This document shows, one piece after another, positions 46,591 to 56,332 of a DNA stretch of 57,881 nt (its first letter is position 1; every line of letters begins with the position of its first letter). A program made the translations under genes and the position numbers. The stretch comes from an uncultured Cuneatibacter sp. (GTDB lineage Bacteria; Bacillota; Clostridia; Lachnospirales; Lachnospiraceae): NCBI GenBank assembly GCA_934234215.1, contig CAKQHB010000020.1, positions 1 through 57,881 on the forward strand, written 5' to 3'. The notes below the pieces were generated by a model. That model did not search any database. It was given only the letters and a program-made list of their open reading frames with translations, and was not told where the DNA came from.

Positions 46591-48054
46591 ATGGAAAAGC
46601 AGAAAAAAGAGAAGAAGGGGCTGAAACAGTCATTTCAGAACCGGAATTTCCATTATGGAATCTATAGCCTGGGAATCACTGCCCTGGTACTTGCGATTTT
46701 AGTTGTCCTGAATCTGGTTGTGAGCATTTTGCCCACCAGCATCACAAATGTAGATCTGAGCCCGTCTCTGCTGTACAGCATTGGCGACGTTTCCAAAGAA
46801 GTTGCCGATAACCTGCAGGAGGATGTGGACATCATCGTAGTAGCCGAGACCGGCTCCGTGGATGAGCGTATCACAAATTTCTTAAATAATTATGCAGATC
46901 TGTCGGAGCACCTGCATCTGAGCGAGGTTGACCCGGTGTTGCATCCCGATGTCATGACAAAGTATGACATCACAAGCGATGGCATTGTTGTTCGCTGCGA
47001 AGCTACTGACAAGTCTACCAGTATCCTGTTCAGTGATATCATTGTGACAGGTGTGAACAGCTCTTACTATCAGCAGACCGGTCAGTATGTGCAGGAGGAG
47101 AAATCCTTCGACGGTGAAGGTCAGCTGACGAGTGCAGTAGATTATGTAACCAGCACGGAGACACATAAGATGTATCGCCTGACACAGCATGGAGAAGCAT
47201 CCTTAGCAGAAAATTTGACGACCAGTCTGACAAAGTCCAATATTACGGTAGAAGATCTGGATCTCATGAGTGAGAGCAGCATTCCGGAGGATTGTGAAGT
47301 GCTTCTGATCAATGGTGCAACCAGTGATATTACCGAAGACGAAGAGAACCTGCTGTTAGATTACATGAAGGCAGGCGGCACACTGATGGTAACATTGGCA
47401 CCCTCTGGTTCTACCAAGCTGCAGGAATTACCGCGGTTGGAAACAGTACTGAATGAATATGGTATTGAAACCAGTTTGAGCTTTGTTGGAGATGAAAGCA
47501 GATACTATCAGAAGAGTCTGTATAGCATCCTTCCGGTTCAGAATGATACGGAGATTCTGAAAAATGTCGCTTCTGACACACCGTTGCTGATGCAGCTGAA
47601 CCAGGCGTTCACACACAGAGAGGATGCAAGAAGTTCTCTGACCTACACAGATCTGCTTACAACTTCAGAAAGTGGTTTTACTTATAGTGTTGACAGCGAA
47701 GAGAAATCAGAAGATGGTACACAGCTGCTTGGCACGATGGTAACAGAGACAACCGGTACAAGCGGAGATGTGAAGTCTACGTTGTTTGTCTTTGGCTCCG
47801 CTTCTCTAATCGACAGTTCGATCATTGATCAGTTCTCAAATGTAGGAAATGCGACCGCTTTTGTGGACTGTGTCAGCAGCACGATGGATAACGTCTCTAA
47901 CATTTCTATCCCGGCAAAGAGTCTGGAAGTTTCTACAAATACAAACACGGCAACAGGTGGTGGTATGGCCTGGGGCGCTCTGTTCATGGTAATTATTCCG
48001 GTTGTATTAGTAATTACCGGATTTGTGATCTGGTTCCGCAGAAGGAGGAAATAA
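46591..48054 (+). CDS. GldG-like ABC transporter accessory protein
   Basis: A 487-residue protein. It has an N-terminal helix (about 25-48), a large outer domain of the ABC_transp_aux/GldG type (with VDLSPSLLYSIGDVSKEVAD and a DVDIIVVAE segment), and a C-terminal helix followed by the basic tail FRRRRK. The ATG at 46591 follows AAGGAGGTG. GldG-like domains probably couple the transporter to extracytoplasmic substrates. Confidence 0.88.
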   Translation: MEKQKKEKKGLKQSFQNRNFHYGIYSLGITALVLAILVVLNLVVSILPTSITNVDLSPSLLYSIGDVSKEVADNLQEDVDIIVVAETGSVDERITNFLNNYADLSEHLHLSEVDPVLHPDVMTKYDITSDGIVVRCEATDKSTSILFSDIIVTGVNSSYYQQTGQYVQEEKSFDGEGQLTSAVDYVTSTETHKMYRLTQHGEASLAENLTTSLTKSNITVEDLDLMSESSIPEDCEVLLINGATSDITEDEENLLLDYMKAGGTLMVTLAPSGSTKLQELPRLETVLNEYGIETSLSFVGDESRYYQKSLYSILPVQNDTEILKNVASDTPLLMQLNQAFTHREDARSSLTYTDLLTTSESGFTYSVDSEEKSEDGTQLLGTMVTETTGTSGDVKSTLFVFGSASLIDSSIIDQFSNVGNATAFVDCVSSTMDNVSNISIPAKSLEVSTNTNTATGGGMAWGALFMVIIPVVLVITGFVIWFRRRRK

Positions 48055-48057
48055 GTT

Positions 48058-49593
48058 TTGGCTAGTTCAAAAAAGAAAAAGAAGCAGAAACGCAATCTGC
48101 TCTTACTTGTTTTGGTCCTGGTCCTGCTCGTGGCATGCTACTTCCTTGTGACGTTTGCAAACAAAAAGGCAGAGGAAAAGAAGGAAGAAGAGACTGCATC
48201 GGAGCAGCTGGAGCCTTTGGTTGGAATGGAAGAGGAGGATGTCAGGAGTATCACTGTGACATCGGATGAAAACGGCGAGCTGGAGTTTACGAGAGCCGCT
48301 GCAGACTCCGACTGGGTTATGACCGGCTATGAGGATATGCCGATACGCAGCACGATGCTGACGAACCTGTTGTCAAACACTGCAACTCTGAATCCCACCA
48401 ACGAAGTCACACAGGATTTGAATGATCTGGCTTCTTACGGGCTGGAAGTTCCGCAGTTTACGGTAACGGTTTCCACCGATTCCGACAGTGCGACATTCTA
48501 TGTGGGCAATAAGAACGATTACACCGGCGGTTATTATGTATATCAGGAAGGCAACGACCATGTATACCTTGTTTCCGGTGTCCTGTATTCCGCACTGAAT
48601 CATACCGCATTTGATTATTGCGATGAGAATGTAACCGCGTTCGATTCCGAAAATGCAGTGGAAGTCAAGGTAACCTCTCCCACTGAGAATTTTGACTTAA
48701 GAAAGTACAGCGAGGTACGGCAGGATATTACATGGTGCACGGCACTTGTATGGTATCTGACCGATGAGAATGGTGTGGAGCAGGTTTCCGACAGTGAGCA
48801 GTGTGCAAATTATCTGGAGGCTCTGAGTAATCTGAGCGCAGGTGACTGTGTTGGCTACACGGATGCAGATACTGAGCTGGAGAGCTTTGGCCTGAATGAT
48901 GCACAGGCAACTCGTCTGAATCTGACAGTGACGAATGACGACAAGGAAGAAGTCACAACGACATACTGGATCAGCCCGAAGACGGAAGATGGTACATACT
49001 ACTTCCGCAGCTCCGATGGCAAGGGTGTCTATAAGATCAATGCAGAAGATACCGATACCGTGTTGGCTTACACGGCTAAGAGCTTCTGGAATACCGGATT
49101 CTCTCTGGTGAATATTGATACTGTAAATTCTTTGGATGTTACGATCGATGGCGTGACAACAACCATGTCCATCACCAGAGAAGAAGTGGAAACCGAGGCT
49201 GAGACAGAAACAGACACAGATACAGATACCGAGGGTGAATCGGAATCTGAGACGGAGACTGCAGCTGCAGAGCCGCAGACGGAAACGGTATGCACCTACT
49301 ACATCAACGGTGAGGAAGTGGAAGAGGATACGTTCAAGAATGTATACCGCAATATTGTTGGTACCTACGGCGAGCGGACATTTGCAGACGGCGAGGAGCC
49401 GGTGGCAGTGGATCCTCACATGACGATCGTATTCCACACGACATTGGAGAGCTTCCCGGAGGTTACGATTCAGTATACGTACTTCAACAGTGATTACTAC
49501 GAAGCAACGGTCAACGGTGAGACACGGTTCTTAGTAAATCGAAATGCAATTTCAAATATCGAAGAGGCTCTGAACGCTGCAATGCAGGACTAA
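48058..49593 (+). CDS. DUF4340-type membrane protein of the Gld-like system
   Basis: A 511-residue protein. It has a basic N-terminus, one helix (about 12-30) and a long outer domain of two similar DUF4340 halves (about 60-330 and 420-511, with repeated strands such as LPVGYEDMPIRSTML-like and FYVGNKNDYTGGYYVYQ). A low-complexity Glu/Thr/Asp insert (about 378-415, for example TETDTDTDTEGESESETET) splits it. The start is TTG at 48058 with GGAGGAA upstream. It completes the four-gene operon; its task is unknown. Confidence 0.85.
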   Translation: MASSKKKKKQKRNLLLLVLVLVLLVACYFLVTFANKKAEEKKEEETASEQLEPLVGMEEEDVRSITVTSDENGELEFTRAAADSDWVMTGYEDMPIRSTMLTNLLSNTATLNPTNEVTQDLNDLASYGLEVPQFTVTVSTDSDSATFYVGNKNDYTGGYYVYQEGNDHVYLVSGVLYSALNHTAFDYCDENVTAFDSENAVEVKVTSPTENFDLRKYSEVRQDITWCTALVWYLTDENGVEQVSDSEQCANYLEALSNLSAGDCVGYTDADTELESFGLNDAQATRLNLTVTNDDKEEVTTTYWISPKTEDGTYYFRSSDGKGVYKINAEDTDTVLAYTAKSFWNTGFSLVNIDTVNSLDVTIDGVTTTMSITREEVETEAETETDTDTDTEGESESETETAAAEPQTETVCTYYINGEEVEEDTFKNVYRNIVGTYGERTFADGEEPVAVDPHMTIVFHTTLESFPEVTIQYTYFNSDYYEATVNGETRFLVNRNAISNIEEALNAAMQD

Positions 49594-49605
49594 GAGTGTA
49601 AAAAT

Positions 49606-49653
49606 GGAGCGGAGTGCGATGCGCGGGAAAATATCGCATTCCGCTCCTTTTTT
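49606..49653 (+). terminator. Intrinsic terminator of the Gld-like operon
   Basis: A 15-bp stem (GGAGCGGAGTGCGAT with ATCGCATTCCGCTCC, one G-U/A-C change) is followed by six T. Its T-run is also the left end of the next palindromic repeat copy. Confidence 0.9.
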
Positions 49654-49683
49654 ATAGGAAACTGCATCGCATTTCCTATAAAA
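49651..49683. repeat. Terminator-linked palindromic repeat, slightly diverged copy
   Basis: TTTATAGGAAA and TTTCCTATAAA arms enclose CTGCATCGCA, with changes in the loop compared with the copies at 16735 and 38434. It is followed by AAAAAGCGCTCCGCGGGA like the 38434 copy. Confidence 0.88.
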
Positions 49684-49776
49684 AAAAGCGCTCCGCGGGA
49701 TTCTATTTTTACTGAACAGGAAAAATGGGGAGATGCGAAGTGTGAAGTTTCACGAAAATCTGTCTGCCGCATCGGA

Positions 49777-49805
49777 TTGATTTTGATTTCGACCTATATT
49801 ATAAT
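49777..49805 (+). promoter_or_regulatory. Sigma-A type promoter of purF-purB
   Basis: TTGATT and TATAAT are separated by 17 nt, with the start predicted near 49812. Confidence 0.75.
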
Positions 49806-49813
49806 CGAGATAT

Positions 49814-49839
49814 ACGCGCAAAAAACAGGTGTTTTGCGC
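49814..49839 (+). other. 5'-terminal hairpin of the purF mRNA
   Basis: GCGCAAAA pairs perfectly with TTTTGCGC around a short loop, within a few bases of the predicted transcript start. No purine or PRPP riboswitch core and no terminator were found in the leader. Confidence 0.6.
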
Positions 49840-49879
49840 ACTCACAGAAAATCTTGTGCTGGCAGAGAAAGGAAATCAC

Positions 49880-51337
49880 ATGGGGAACACATGGAACAGT
49901 CCGATTGATTTTAATGAAACAGAGGAAAAGCTGCGGGAAGAATGCGGCGTATTCGGTATGTATGATCTGGACGGAGGCGATGTGGCGTCTTCGATTTATT
50001 ATGGCTTGTTTGCACTGCAGCATCGTGGACAGGAAAGTGCCGGAATTGCCGTCAGTGACACGAATGGACCGAAGGGACAGATTTGTTCCAGAAGAGATCT
50101 GGGTCTGGTAAATGAGGTATTTACACCAGAGATTTTGGAAGGTTTGAAGGGCAATCTTGGTGTTGGACATGTCCGTTATTCAACGGCAGGAGCAAGCTCC
50201 AGAGAGAACGCGCAGCCCCTTGTTCTGAACTATATCAAGGGTACGCTGATCCTTGGTCACAATGGCAACCTGATCAATGCGCCGGAGCTGCGCAGAGATC
50301 TGTCGAAATACGGTGCTATTTTCCAGACAACCATTGACACCGAGATGATTGCGTATTATATTGCCAGAGAGAGAGTTGAGGCTGACAGTGTCGAGCAGGC
50401 GGTTGCGAGAGCGATGCGCAAGATCAAGGGAGCCTATTCACTGGTTGTTGCCAGCCCGCGTAAGCTTGTGGGAGCGAGAGACCCCTACGGATTTAAGCCG
50501 CTGGTAATTGGTAAGCGTGATAACGCCTACATCCTCACATCCGAGACCTGTGCACTGGAGACGATCGGTGCAGAGTTTATCCGGGATGTGGAGCCGGGCG
50601 AGATCGTGACGATCACAAAGAACGGTGAGATCCTGTCCAACAAAGAGATGTGCCTGCCGAAAGAGCAGACTGCAAGATGTATTTTTGAGTATATTTACTT
50701 CGCAAGACCGGATACTCATTTTGACGGCATCAGCGTGTCCGATGCGAGAATCATCGCAGGACGTTGTCTGGCAAAGGATCACCCGGTGGACGCAGATCTG
50801 GTCATCCCGGTTCCGGAGTCCGGTAATGTGGCAGCGATGGGATATTCGCTGGAGTCCGGCATTCCGTTCGGACTGGCATTTGTGAAAAACAGCTATGTGG
50901 GACGTACCTTTATTAAGCCGAAGCAGAGCAGCCGTGAGTCCAGTGTTCGTGTCAAGCTCAACGTTATCCGGGAGATGGTAGAGGGCAAGCGGGTCGTGAT
51001 GATTGACGACTCCATTGTACGCGGTACGACAAGCGCCCAGATCGTAAACATGCTGCGCAAGGCCGGTGCAAAAGAAGTCCATATGCGTGTCAGTGCACCG
51101 CCGTTTTTACATCCGTGCTATTTTGGCATTGACATTCCGTCCGCGGATCAGCTGATTGCCAACGGGCGCAGCGTTGAGGAAATCCGGCAGATCATCGGCG
51201 CAGATTCTCTTGGATATCTGAATCTGGATCGTTTGAGTGAGATGGTACATGGCTTGCCGATCTGCACAGGATGTTTCACAGGAAAGTATCCGTTAGAGCC
51301 TCCGAAGGAAGATATCCGAGGCGAATACATAAAATAA
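49880..51337 (+). CDS. purF: Amidophosphoribosyltransferase
   Basis: A 485-residue first enzyme of purine synthesis, converting PRPP and glutamine to phosphoribosylamine. The glutaminase Cys lies in EECGVFGMYDL and is preceded by a propeptide of about 21 residues, which would be removed. The PRPP loop is VVMIDDSIVRGTT. Four cysteines for a 4Fe-4S cluster are visible: in TARCIFEY, LHPCYFGID and PICTGC. This is the Bacillus-type enzyme, which is oxygen-sensitive. The ATG at 49880 follows AAAGGAA. Confidence 0.96.
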   Translation: MGNTWNSPIDFNETEEKLREECGVFGMYDLDGGDVASSIYYGLFALQHRGQESAGIAVSDTNGPKGQICSRRDLGLVNEVFTPEILEGLKGNLGVGHVRYSTAGASSRENAQPLVLNYIKGTLILGHNGNLINAPELRRDLSKYGAIFQTTIDTEMIAYYIARERVEADSVEQAVARAMRKIKGAYSLVVASPRKLVGARDPYGFKPLVIGKRDNAYILTSETCALETIGAEFIRDVEPGEIVTITKNGEILSNKEMCLPKEQTARCIFEYIYFARPDTHFDGISVSDARIIAGRCLAKDHPVDADLVIPVPESGNVAAMGYSLESGIPFGLAFVKNSYVGRTFIKPKQSSRESSVRVKLNVIREMVEGKRVVMIDDSIVRGTTSAQIVNMLRKAGAKEVHMRVSAPPFLHPCYFGIDIPSADQLIANGRSVEEIRQIIGADSLGYLNLDRLSEMVHGLPICTGCFTGKYPLEPPKEDIRGEYIK

Positions 51338-51363
51338 TATTTTGATAAAGAGAGGGATTTGAG

Positions 51364-52797
51364 ATGGCAACAGACCGTTATCAGACACCGTTGGCAGAGC
51401 GTTATGCCAGCAAGGAAATGCAATATATCTTTTCTCCGGACAAGAAGTTCCGCACCTGGAGAAAGCTGTGGATCGCACTGGCAGAGTCCGAGCATGAGCT
51501 GGGACTGCCGGTCACGGAGGAACAGATCGAGGAGTTAAAGGCACACGCAGAGGACATCAACTACGATGTGGCAAAAGAGCGTGAAAAGCTCGTTCGCCAT
51601 GACGTTATGTCCCATGTATATGCATACGGTGTGCAGTGTCCGAAAGCAAAGGGAATCATCCATCTGGGTGCAACCTCCTGCTATGTAGGCGACAACACCG
51701 ATCTGATCGTCATGACAGAGGCACTGAAGCTCGTTCAGAAGAAGTTAGTTAATGTCATGAACGAGCTGGCAAAGTTCGCAGATACTTATAAAGACCAGCC
51801 GACATTGGCATTTACTCATTTCCAGCCCGCACAGCCGACCACCGTTGGTAAGCGTGCAACGCTGTGGCTCATGGAGTTAAAGTTAGATTACGATGATCTG
51901 GAGTATATGATCAGCACGATGCGTCTGCTGGGCTCCAAGGGTACGACCGGTACACAGGCAAGCTTTTTAGAGCTGTTTGACGGCAATCACGAGAAGGTAC
52001 GTCGTCTGGATAACATGATCGCAGAAAAGATGGGATTTCCCGGCGTTTATCCGGTATCTGGTCAGACCTATTCCAGAAAGATCGACAGCCGCATTCTGAA
52101 TGTTCTGGCGGGCATCGCACAGAGCGCTCACAAGTTCTCCAACGATATCCGTCTGCTGCAGCACCTGAAAGAGATCGAGGAGCCTTTCGAGAAGAATCAG
52201 ATCGGTTCTTCTGCAATGGCATACAAGAGAAATCCGATGCGGTCTGAGCGTATCGCTTCTCTGGCAAACTTCGTAATGGCAGATGCGATGAATCCGATGA
52301 TGGTATCTTCCACTCAGTGGTTTGAGCGTACACTGGATGATTCTGCAAATAAGCGTATGAGTATTCCGGAGGCATTCTTAGCCATTGATGGTATTTTAGA
52401 CCTGTATCTGAACGTTGTAGACGGTCTGGTAGTATATCCGAAGGTCATCGAGAAGCACATGATGGCAGAGCTGCCTTTCATGGCAACCGAGAATATTATG
52501 ATGGATGCAGTAAAGGCCGGTGGCGACCGTCAAGAGCTGCATGAGCGTATCCGTCAGCTGTCCATGGAAGCCGGACGCAATGTCAAGATGGAAGGCAAGG
52601 ATAACAATCTGTTAGAGCTGATCGCCGCAGACCCTGCATTCAATCTGACACTGCCGGAGCTGCAGGCACTCATGGAGCCGTCCCGTTATGTCGGACGCGC
52701 ACCGCAGCAGGTAACCGAGTTCCTGGACGAAGTGATCCGTCCGATCCTGGCGCAGCACGAGACCGAGCTGGGTATGCAGGCAGAGATCAACGTATAA
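51364..52797 (+). CDS. purB: Adenylosuccinate lyase
   Basis: A 477-residue enzyme of the fumarase/aspartase superfamily acting twice in purine synthesis. The signature is GSSAMAYKRNPMRSERIASL. His residues at the active site are seen in LGATSCYVGDN context and FTHFQPAQPTTVGKR. Codon use is biased to highly expressed genes. It is 26 nt after purF and probably cotranscribed. Confidence 0.96.
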   Translation: MATDRYQTPLAERYASKEMQYIFSPDKKFRTWRKLWIALAESEHELGLPVTEEQIEELKAHAEDINYDVAKEREKLVRHDVMSHVYAYGVQCPKAKGIIHLGATSCYVGDNTDLIVMTEALKLVQKKLVNVMNELAKFADTYKDQPTLAFTHFQPAQPTTVGKRATLWLMELKLDYDDLEYMISTMRLLGSKGTTGTQASFLELFDGNHEKVRRLDNMIAEKMGFPGVYPVSGQTYSRKIDSRILNVLAGIAQSAHKFSNDIRLLQHLKEIEEPFEKNQIGSSAMAYKRNPMRSERIASLANFVMADAMNPMMVSSTQWFERTLDDSANKRMSIPEAFLAIDGILDLYLNVVDGLVVYPKVIEKHMMAELPFMATENIMMDAVKAGGDRQELHERIRQLSMEAGRNVKMEGKDNNLLELIAADPAFNLTLPELQALMEPSRYVGRAPQQVTEFLDEVIRPILAQHETELGMQAEINV

Positions 52798-52820
52798 TAG
52801 TTGCATAGCTTTATGATGAA

Positions 52821-52858
52821 AAAGGCATCTCGCACGCAAGCTGTGTGAGATGCCTTTT
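52821..52858 (+). terminator. Intrinsic terminator of purF-purB
   Basis: AAAGGCATCTCGCAC pairs with GTGTGAGATGCCTTT. The A-rich left side also allows use on the minus strand for the convergent AraC gene. Confidence 0.85.
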
Positions 52859-52879
52859 GGGCTAGAAAGCAACCAGCTC

Positions 52880-53767
52880 CTATAGCCCGATGTTGCGTTT
52901 TTGATATTCCCTCGGCGACAGACCCACATGTTTCGAAAAGCAGCGGGAAAAGTTCGAATAGTCCGAAAATCCGGACAGCATGCAGGCATCGGTGACGGTG
53001 CGTCCCTCCCGCAGGTACTTCTGCGCCAGAGTGATGCGCTTTGCAATGATGAACTGCTGCAGTGTCGTTCCCATGACTTTGCGGAAGCGTCTGCCAATGT
53101 AATCGCTGCTGTGATTTAGATGTTCTGACAGCACCATCATGGAGAGATCATCGGACAGATGTTCGTTGATGTAGTCGATGGTGTCCGAGACGATCTTCGG
53201 CAGGATCGTCTCCGGCGCATCGGGAATCGGGAAATCCAGAGCCTTTTGATTGACAAACAGCAGAATCTGGATCATGAGCGAAGCAGTGAGCAGTTCGGCT
53301 CCGTAGCCGGGATGCTCCAGTGTCTGTGTCAGACGCTTTGTCAGATGAGAAAAATAATGCACCTCATCTGGCTTCAGATACAGATGATTCAGCCTCGATT
53401 CCGAGATTCGTTCAAAACAGGCGTGAAGATCGGTCTGTTCGGTACAAAGCCTTTTCAGATACGATTCCTTAAAATTTAGGATGATCCGGTCAAAGCTGTC
53501 CAGGCCCTCGGTGTTGGAGCAGTGGAAGGAATACGCGGGATTGAGAATCAATTCTCCGGCGCCGAGAATCTGTCCCTCTGTTTCGACATAGTAATTTGCT
53601 TCTCCGGCAAGAATCAGCAAAAGCTCGTAACCGTCATGGTTGTGCAGTGGACAGGCAGGCCGGTAATGCAGCGAACCACTTCGTCTGACACATGCAATAT
53701 CAGAACCAATTGGATAAAAAAGTCTTGTGGAGGATGGCTCAAAGGAATCAATTTTTTTTTCGGGCAT
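52880..53767 (-). CDS. AraC-family transcriptional regulator with cupin domain
   Basis: A 295-residue regulator. The N-terminal cupin-like sensor domain (about 30-110, with CPLHNHDGYELLLILAGEANY) is followed by two HTH motifs of the AraC DNA-binding domain (SMMVLSEHLNHSSDYIGRRF and TVTDACMLSGFSDYSNFSRC). The ATG at 53767 follows GGGGAGG. It lies downstream of the two M20 hydrolase genes on the same strand, separated by a terminator. It may control them, but its target is not evident. Confidence 0.9.
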   Translation of the reverse strand: MPEKKIDSFEPSSTRLFYPIGSDIACVRRSGSLHYRPACPLHNHDGYELLLILAGEANYYVETEGQILGAGELILNPAYSFHCSNTEGLDSFDRIILNFKESYLKRLCTEQTDLHACFERISESRLNHLYLKPDEVHYFSHLTKRLTQTLEHPGYGAELLTASLMIQILLFVNQKALDFPIPDAPETILPKIVSDTIDYINEHLSDDLSMMVLSEHLNHSSDYIGRRFRKVMGTTLQQFIIAKRITLAQKYLREGRTVTDACMLSGFSDYSNFSRCFSKHVGLSPREYQKRNIGL

Positions 53768-53853
53768 GAAAAAACCTCCCCTCAAAAATTTTGTGTTAAA
53801 AATATCATACCATACAATCCTGAATTGTTGTATGAAAAAATTGTGATAAGTCA

Positions 53854-53897
53854 AAAAACTGCGGCTTCACGGGGCAATTTGTGAAGCCGCAGTTTTT
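53854..53897. terminator. Bidirectional intrinsic terminator
   Basis: AAAAACTGCGGCTTCAC pairs perfectly with GTGAAGCCGCAGTTTTT. It ends the M20 hydrolase operon on the minus strand. Confidence 0.92.
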
Positions 53898-53930
53898 ATC
53901 GATAAAGAGAAAAATAGAATGAAAAAAGAA

Positions 53931-55106
53931 TTATGCCTGTTTGGTAGCTTTCAAATAAGTTGCAATCTCGCACTCCAGTGCGATGTCCAGCACACGTTCA
54001 TCAATCTGGAATTCGGAGCTGTGATGCGGGGAGTGGGTGATGGGACGCTCCGGGTCAGCAGCACCGACCATGATAAATGCACTGGGCTTTTTCAGAGAAT
54101 AATAGCTAAAGTCCTCAGCGCCAAGCATCGGAGGATGCTGTACCACATGAAATCCCATTTCATTTAATGCGTCTGCCATAATATCCACCTGAGCGTCAGA
54201 ATTGACATTTGCCGGATATCCGCGGACAATATCGAAGTCACAGGTCAGACCATAAGAATCGCAGATACCTTTGGAAACCTTCTGGATTTCTTCCAGAACC
54301 GGCTCTACCAGACTGTTATCAAGAGTACGGAAATTTCCGCCCAGCTTTGCTTCTGCCGGGATGACATTCGGATATTTACCGGATTCAATGTAAGAAACGG
54401 TCAAAACCATATTAGCAAGAGGATCAACCTTCTCTGCGCGGATCTGGTTGATCGCAGAGCCGATCATACAGGCAACAGGAACAGGGTTCTTGGCTGCATG
54501 AGGAGAACTGCCATGTCCGCCGGCACCATGGATCTGTACTTCATAGGTGCAGACTGCTGCGGAAATCGGTCCGCGGTTCAATTCAATAGTGCCCAGATCC
54601 ATACCGGAACCGGCGTGAAGTCCGAAAACCATATCAACATCGTCAATGGCACCGTCTGCACACAGCTGCTTTGCACCGCCGGGAAGCTTTTCTTCCGCAG
54701 GCTGGAACAGGAACTTGACGGTACCCTTTACCAGTTCCGGGTGAGAACTCAGCACTCTGGCAAGACCGAGTAAAGTTGCGGTGTGGCTGTCATGACCACA
54801 GGCGTGCATAACACCCTCCGTCTGACTCCTGTAAGGCAGATCATTGATCTCATGAACGGGCAGTGCATCGATATCGGCACGGAATGCGATGACCGGACCC
54901 GGCTCAGAGCCCTTCAGAATGCCGACGGTACCGGTGCCGCTGATGCCTTCCTGCATCGGAATGCCCAGCTCTTTCAGGGTATTTCGGATGTACTCCGCAG
55001 TCTGATATTCTTTGAAGCTCAGCTCCGGGTTCTGATGAAAATGTTCAAAATCTCTGCGCAGATTTTCTTTCTGAGCACCTGCCAGCTCTTTTACCAGTTC
55101 TTTCAT
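53931..55106 (-). CDS. M20-family amidohydrolase/aminoacylase 1
   Basis: A 391-residue metal-dependent hydrolase that cleaves N-acyl amino acids or related amides. Metal and active-site blocks are HACGHDSHTATLLG, FLFQPAEEKLPGG, FGLHAGSGM and MLGAEDFSYYS, with a dimerisation domain inserted at about 180-290. It has no signal peptide, so it is cytoplasmic. It is the third gene of the operon beginning with the transporter at 57576 and 25 nt after a paralogue. Confidence 0.93.
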   Translation of the reverse strand: MKELVKELAGAQKENLRRDFEHFHQNPELSFKEYQTAEYIRNTLKELGIPMQEGISGTGTVGILKGSEPGPVIAFRADIDALPVHEINDLPYRSQTEGVMHACGHDSHTATLLGLARVLSSHPELVKGTVKFLFQPAEEKLPGGAKQLCADGAIDDVDMVFGLHAGSGMDLGTIELNRGPISAAVCTYEVQIHGAGGHGSSPHAAKNPVPVACMIGSAINQIRAEKVDPLANMVLTVSYIESGKYPNVIPAEAKLGGNFRTLDNSLVEPVLEEIQKVSKGICDSYGLTCDFDIVRGYPANVNSDAQVDIMADALNEMGFHVVQHPPMLGAEDFSYYSLKKPSAFIMVGAADPERPITHSPHHSSEFQIDERVLDIALECEIATYLKATKQA

Positions 55107-55131
55107 GATAAAAATGAATCCTTTCGTGTGA

Positions 55132-56289
55132 TCACTGATTTAGAAAATCCAGAGCGGTCTGTACATACAGAGCAGAACCGACTTCCAGTGTTTCTTCTTT
55201 TGCGTAGAAATAATTGCTGTGGTTGGAATACTCACTTCCGCTTCCAAGCGCTGCAAAAGCAGCAGGGCAGCGAACGGAATATTCGGCAAAGTCCTCGGAA
55301 CCGAGCATCGGAGTGGTCTTCTTCATGAGGTCTTCGGAATCGCTGACCTTCTTTCCGGCTTCCCACATGAGATCTGCCATCTTTTCGTTGTTTGTGTTGA
55401 TGTCACACAGCGGGATGTATTCCACCTCTGCGGTGCAGCGATAAGTCTCAGCCGTCCTCTTAGCAATGCGCTCCAGAATATGAGGCATGTCTTCTTTGAT
55501 CTTCGGGCTGAAGAAGCGGCAGGTACCTTCCAGCTCTGCTTCGCCGGATACGACATTGAAACGGGTACCACTGTTCAGCTTACCGACTGTAACAATACAC
55601 GGCTCCATAGGAGGAAGCTCACGGCTGACGATAGACTGCAGATTCAGAACAAGAGCAGCGGCAGCGACCGTTGCATCTGCACCGGCTTCCGGCTGTGAAC
55701 CGTGGGAGGCTTTTCCGTGAATCTTGATCTTAAATAAAGTAGCACCGGCCTGGATCGGACCCCAGCCAATGCCGATCACGGATGCGGGAGTGCATCCGGA
55801 AGTGTGCATACCAAAAATAGCATCCACACCATCCAGACCGCCCTGTGCAATAACAGCCTTTGCACCCTGAGCAACCTCCTCACCGGGCTGGAAGATCAGG
55901 CGAACCGTACCATGGATCTGATCCTTCATACCAGCTAACAGCTTTGCAGCGCCCAGCAGCATAGATACATGAGTATCATGACCGCAGGCGTGCATCATGC
56001 CGGGAACTTCAGAAGCGTAGGGAAGACCGGTTTTTTCTTCAACAGTCAGTGCATCCATATCGGCACGCAGTGCAACCGTCTTGCCGGGATGATCCCCTTT
56101 GATGTCAGCGATGATACCGGTAGGCTCAATCCTTCTATAGGGGATGCCGTCCTTTTCCATCTCGCCTGCAACAAAATCGGTGGTCCAGAACTCCTGCATA
56201 CTTAATTCCGGATGACGGTGGATCGCCTCTCGCATTTCAATAATGTAAGGTGCGATTTCATGTGCTTTTTGTCTGATTTCAGATGCCAT
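55132..56289 (-). CDS. M20-family amidohydrolase/aminoacylase 2
   Basis: A 385-residue paralogue of the following gene. Blocks are HACGHDTHVSMLLG, LIFQPGEEVAQG, FGMHTSGCT and MLGSEDFAEYS, all key residues present. The two enzymes differ in many positions outside these blocks, so they probably act on different acyl-amino acids or dipeptides. Confidence 0.93.
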   Translation of the reverse strand: MASEIRQKAHEIAPYIIEMREAIHRHPELSMQEFWTTDFVAGEMEKDGIPYRRIEPTGIIADIKGDHPGKTVALRADMDALTVEEKTGLPYASEVPGMMHACGHDTHVSMLLGAAKLLAGMKDQIHGTVRLIFQPGEEVAQGAKAVIAQGGLDGVDAIFGMHTSGCTPASVIGIGWGPIQAGATLFKIKIHGKASHGSQPEAGADATVAAAALVLNLQSIVSRELPPMEPCIVTVGKLNSGTRFNVVSGEAELEGTCRFFSPKIKEDMPHILERIAKRTAETYRCTAEVEYIPLCDINTNNEKMADLMWEAGKKVSDSEDLMKKTTPMLGSEDFAEYSVRCPAAFAALGSGSEYSNHSNYFYAKEETLEVGSALYVQTALDFLNQ

Positions 56290-56332
56290 AATACAAATAC
56301 CTCATTTCTTAAAAATTGATTTATAACAGTTT

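Noticed and set aside
49806..49879. Purine or PRPP riboswitch before purF
   Set aside because: The leader is only about 70 nt and shows one simple hairpin; the conserved cores of these riboswitches are absent.
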